Translations under genes and position numbers: made by a program | Shown: in pieces, positions 61,983 through 64,000 of the stretch | How positions within the stretch are numbered: position 1 is the stretch's first letter | Layout: each line of letters starts with the position of its first letter | Notes under the pieces: generated by a model | Databases searched by the model: none | What the model saw: the letters and a program-made list of their open reading frames with translations, nothing else | Told to the model about the DNA's origin: nothing | NCBI GenBank assembly: GCA_943787745.1 | Contig: CALSNJ010000002.1 | Span: 62,001 to 126,000 of the forward strand | DNA length: 64,000 nucleotides | Direction of reading: 5' to 3' | DNA from: an uncultured Alphaproteobacteria bacterium | GTDB lineage: Bacteria; Pseudomonadota; Alphaproteobacteria; UBA6615

Positions 61983-62471
61983 TCAGCCGGTGGGCGCACC
62001 CTTGTCCCAGGTATCCGGACGCAGGGCGAGTTTTGCGAGGCCTTCCATGTCTTCGGCTTCTTTTGCCGGGAAGTTGAGCTCGACGGTGATGCCGTTCGGG
62101 TCACGCACAAAAACCTGATAGAGGTCCTGCTTGCTGGCCTGCTGCTCCAGATAGGTGGTGCCATTGGCCTTCAGGCGATCGGTCATCTCTACACGGTTGT
62201 GCGCCCGGAAGGCGATGTGGTGGATCGGGCGGCTGCCCTCGGCGATATCTTCAGGCGTGGCATTGGGATCAGGCACGGACCGCGGCTCGTCATGTGGGCG
62301 TGGTGGGACGATATGGATGATGTCCCGGTCGCCCAGATACATCCACGTCACCTCGACCCCGAAGTCGGGATGCGGGCCAACTTCAAAACCCAGATTGTCG
62401 ATGTACCACTGGACCGTCGCCTCATAGTCCTGCGCAACGACGAGAAAATGTTCGAGGTGATCTATTGCCAT
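61983..62471 (-). CDS. VOC-family protein (glyoxalase/dioxygenase type)
   Basis: 162 residues. HLEHFLVVAQDYEATVQWYI begins module 1 and PIHHIAFRAHNRVEMTDRLK module 2. VFVRDPNGITVELNFPA is the final strand with the metal-binding Glu. The three ligands would be His in LEHFL, His in HHIAF and Glu in VELNF, as in extradiol dioxygenases and glyoxalase-like enzymes. It sits between the molybdenum hydroxylase and an amidohydrolase; a shared catabolic path is inference. The 255-nt gap 61728-61982 has no gene. Confidence 0.87.
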   Translation of the reverse strand: MAIDHLEHFLVVAQDYEATVQWYIDNLGFEVGPHPDFGVEVTWMYLGDRDIIHIVPPRPHDEPRSVPDPNATPEDIAEGSRPIHHIAFRAHNRVEMTDRLKANGTTYLEQQASKQDLYQVFVRDPNGITVELNFPAKEAEDMEGLAKLALRPDTWDKGAPTG

Positions 62472-62591
62472 GGCTTGGTTCTCTGCTGTGTTCCAAACGG
62501 GCCGGACATCGTCCCGTATACTGAAACCCCACTATATCCCGTCTCGGGGAGTGTTGGCCAAGTGTCGTGGCGCAAATCTCACAAGCTGAGT

Positions 62592-64000
62592 TTATTTTCC
62601 GCCGACGAACCGATTGACCGCGAAGTCCTGCGCGGCAAATCCGGCACAGAAGGGGCCGACATGAACGGCCAGTTTTTCCATCGTTTCGCGTGCGGCACCG
62701 CGGGCCGGGATTTGCCGCATGACAGAGGCCTCGACCTCTGCACGAAGTTTTTCCATGTCCACATTGGTCACCTGACCGTCTTTGACGACCATACGGCCAT
62801 CGACCATGACGTCGCGCACGCTCTCGCCGTTCTCGGCAAAGACGATCTGGTTCACTGCGTCGTTGAGGGGGACATATGTGATGCTATCGAGACCGAGCAT
62901 AACGATATCGGCCTTGTAACCGGGGGCGATGCGTCCGATCTGGCCTTCCCAGCCGAGTGCTTTGGCCCCAGCTTCGGTCGCCATCTTCAGGGCCTGTCCG
63001 CTTTCAAGCCATTCTTCGTAGTCCGGGCCCTGAACGCGTGAGAGCGTGCAGGCGAGACGGGTGGCTTCAAACATGTTCAACGCATCTGCGCAGGTGCAGG
63101 TGTCTGTGCCGATGGCCACATTGATCCCGGCCTCGCGCATGGCGACGCTCGCGGCGATCCCGGAGCCGAGCCGCAGATTGCTCATCGGGTTGTGGGAGAC
63201 CGATGCGCCGCGGTCCGCGAGCATCTTCATGTCGTCTGGGGTCAGCCAGACGGCATGAGCCGCGACGAAATCCGGTCCGAGAATGCCCTGTTGATCGAGA
63301 AAGGCGGTCAGGCTCATGCCGTAAAGCGGTTCGCTGGCCAGGGCCTGCACTTTTGATTCCGCCAGATGGGTCTGGATCAGAGTGTCGTATTCCCGCGCGA
63401 GGTCGCGGCAAGCGTGCCAGAACGGGATGTCGCAATGATGGGGGATGGCCGGGCCAAGGGCGAGCTTCACCTGGTCCCGGTCGTGGGGCCAGTTGTGCAA
63501 GGCATCGCGGCAAATATCGGCAGCTGCTTCGCCGGGGCCGGACTGCATGCCGTCGACCAGTTCCTGCAAAGGACGGGGCAAAGCATCATACAGGCCCGGA
63601 ATGGCCTGCCAGAGGCCGCGCGTGGACATCATGGGGGCGATCACCGCGCGCATGCCCACATCGGCATAGGCCTGACCGGCAGATTCCAGCCCGGTGCGGG
63701 AGGGCAACGGGAATTCTGCGAACATGTCGAGGCAGGCCGTGCATCCCCCGAGAACCATTTCGCAGGCCGCCAACTTGGCGGCGAGATATTTGTCCTCATG
63801 GGTGGACCCGGCCCCTGTGTAAGGGTGGGCATTTAGCAGGAGTTCGAGTGTCCACCTGTCGCCCATACCCTTGGCAAGGGTCGAATTGCCGTGGGTGTGG
63901 CCGTTGATCAGTCCTGGTATCAGCAGCCGGTCGCTGGCATCAAACTCGATTGCATCGTCAGGTGCCGGGAGACCCGGTGGGCCGATTTCCGAGATCATGT
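62592..64000 (-). CDS. Amidohydrolase (Atz/Trz/SAH-deaminase family), cut by window end
   Basis: At least 468 residues; the N-terminus lies beyond 64000. Metal ligands appear in order: LIPGLINGHTHGN (first HxH), THLAES, and IGTDTCTCAD (metal Asp). A catalytic-type His is in AHAVWLTPDDM, and SVSHNPMSNLRLGSG is the family loop. GRIAPGYKADIVML is the typical late strand. The family removes amino or chloro groups from purines, pterins and triazines. The visible Met at 63998 (MISEIGPP) is probably internal. Confidence 0.9.
   Translation of the reverse strand, partial: MISEIGPPGLPAPDDAIEFDASDRLLIPGLINGHTHGNSTLAKGMGDRWTLELLLNAHPYTGAGSTHEDKYLAAKLAACEMVLGGCTACLDMFAEFPLPSRTGLESAGQAYADVGMRAVIAPMMSTRGLWQAIPGLYDALPRPLQELVDGMQSGPGEAAADICRDALHNWPHDRDQVKLALGPAIPHHCDIPFWHACRDLAREYDTLIQTHLAESKVQALASEPLYGMSLTAFLDQQGILGPDFVAAHAVWLTPDDMKMLADRGASVSHNPMSNLRLGSGIAASVAMREAGINVAIGTDTCTCADALNMFEATRLACTLSRVQGPDYEEWLESGQALKMATEAGAKALGWEGQIGRIAPGYKADIVMLGLDSITYVPLNDAVNQIVFAENGESVRDVMVDGRMVVKDGQVTNVDMEKLRAEVEASVMRQIPARGAARETMEKLAVHVGPFCAGFAAQDFAVNRFVGGK

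Overview
The window looks like chromosomal DNA of a G+C-rich, probably marine alphaproteobacterium. The clues are a DivK ortholog with Asp53, an EipB/DUF1849 protein, the topA-dprA-plsY-pyrC-pyrB run, an AspRS together with GatCAB, and abundant 'MPGLDPGIH'-type palindromic repeats. No 16S rRNA or marker allows a genus name. All calls were made by eye from sequence and remembered family features; no database search was run.

Layout. 1-10 kb: rnd (cut by the window edge) diverges from aspS, with a small GIY-YIG nuclease gene between them inside a repeat element. Then come a VOC protein, an alpha/beta hydrolase, envelope proteins, a quinone reductase, a bacterial voltage-gated sodium channel, a SPOR-like lipoprotein and eipB. 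10-25 kb: housekeeping genes: dinB-mak, divK, rpmG, an S41 protease, rnr-topA-dprA-plsY, pyrB-pyrC and rfbF. 25-35 kb: two small membrane proteins with ruvX, a histidine kinase, gatC-gatA-(AdoMet-decarboxylase-like ORF)-gatB, an AEC transporter, an NmrA-type reductase and an Asp/Glu racemase. gatB and the racemase gene each show a one-base frameshift. 35-46.5 kb: a metabolic and detoxification cluster (LysR, VOC, OsmC, Gfo/Idh/MocA, cupin, two Nu-class GSTs, alpha/beta hydrolase), then rhomboid protease, DUF1330, a Cys/Met PLP enzyme and a second histidine kinase.

46.75-57.9 kb is an accessory island starting at tRNA-Ser(GCT). It holds the C-terminal remnant of a large serine recombinase, a complete IS3 element with a 3-bp target duplication, a photolyase-like protein, a VOC gene and a luciferase-family gene fragment. 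Two directly repeated IS6-family copies bracket an outer-membrane TpsB-like transporter and a proline-rich protein with four identical 153-bp repeats. A second recombinase remnant, a DUF4198/HupE pair and several more IS6 fragments follow. 57.9-64 kb returns to intact metabolic genes: a three-subunit molybdenum hydroxylase (CoxL/S/M type), a VOC protein and an amidohydrolase cut by the window end.

The most unusual items are: (1) a 414-bp palindromic repeat element carrying a GIY-YIG nuclease gene, with two 100-bp 'empty' versions elsewhere in the window; (2) the IS6-bracketed TpsB/proline-repeat pair; (3) a photolyase-like protein whose domains may be in swapped order; (4) an AdoMet-decarboxylase-like ORF inside the gat operon; (5) a hairpin with a T-run directly before the sodium-channel start codon.
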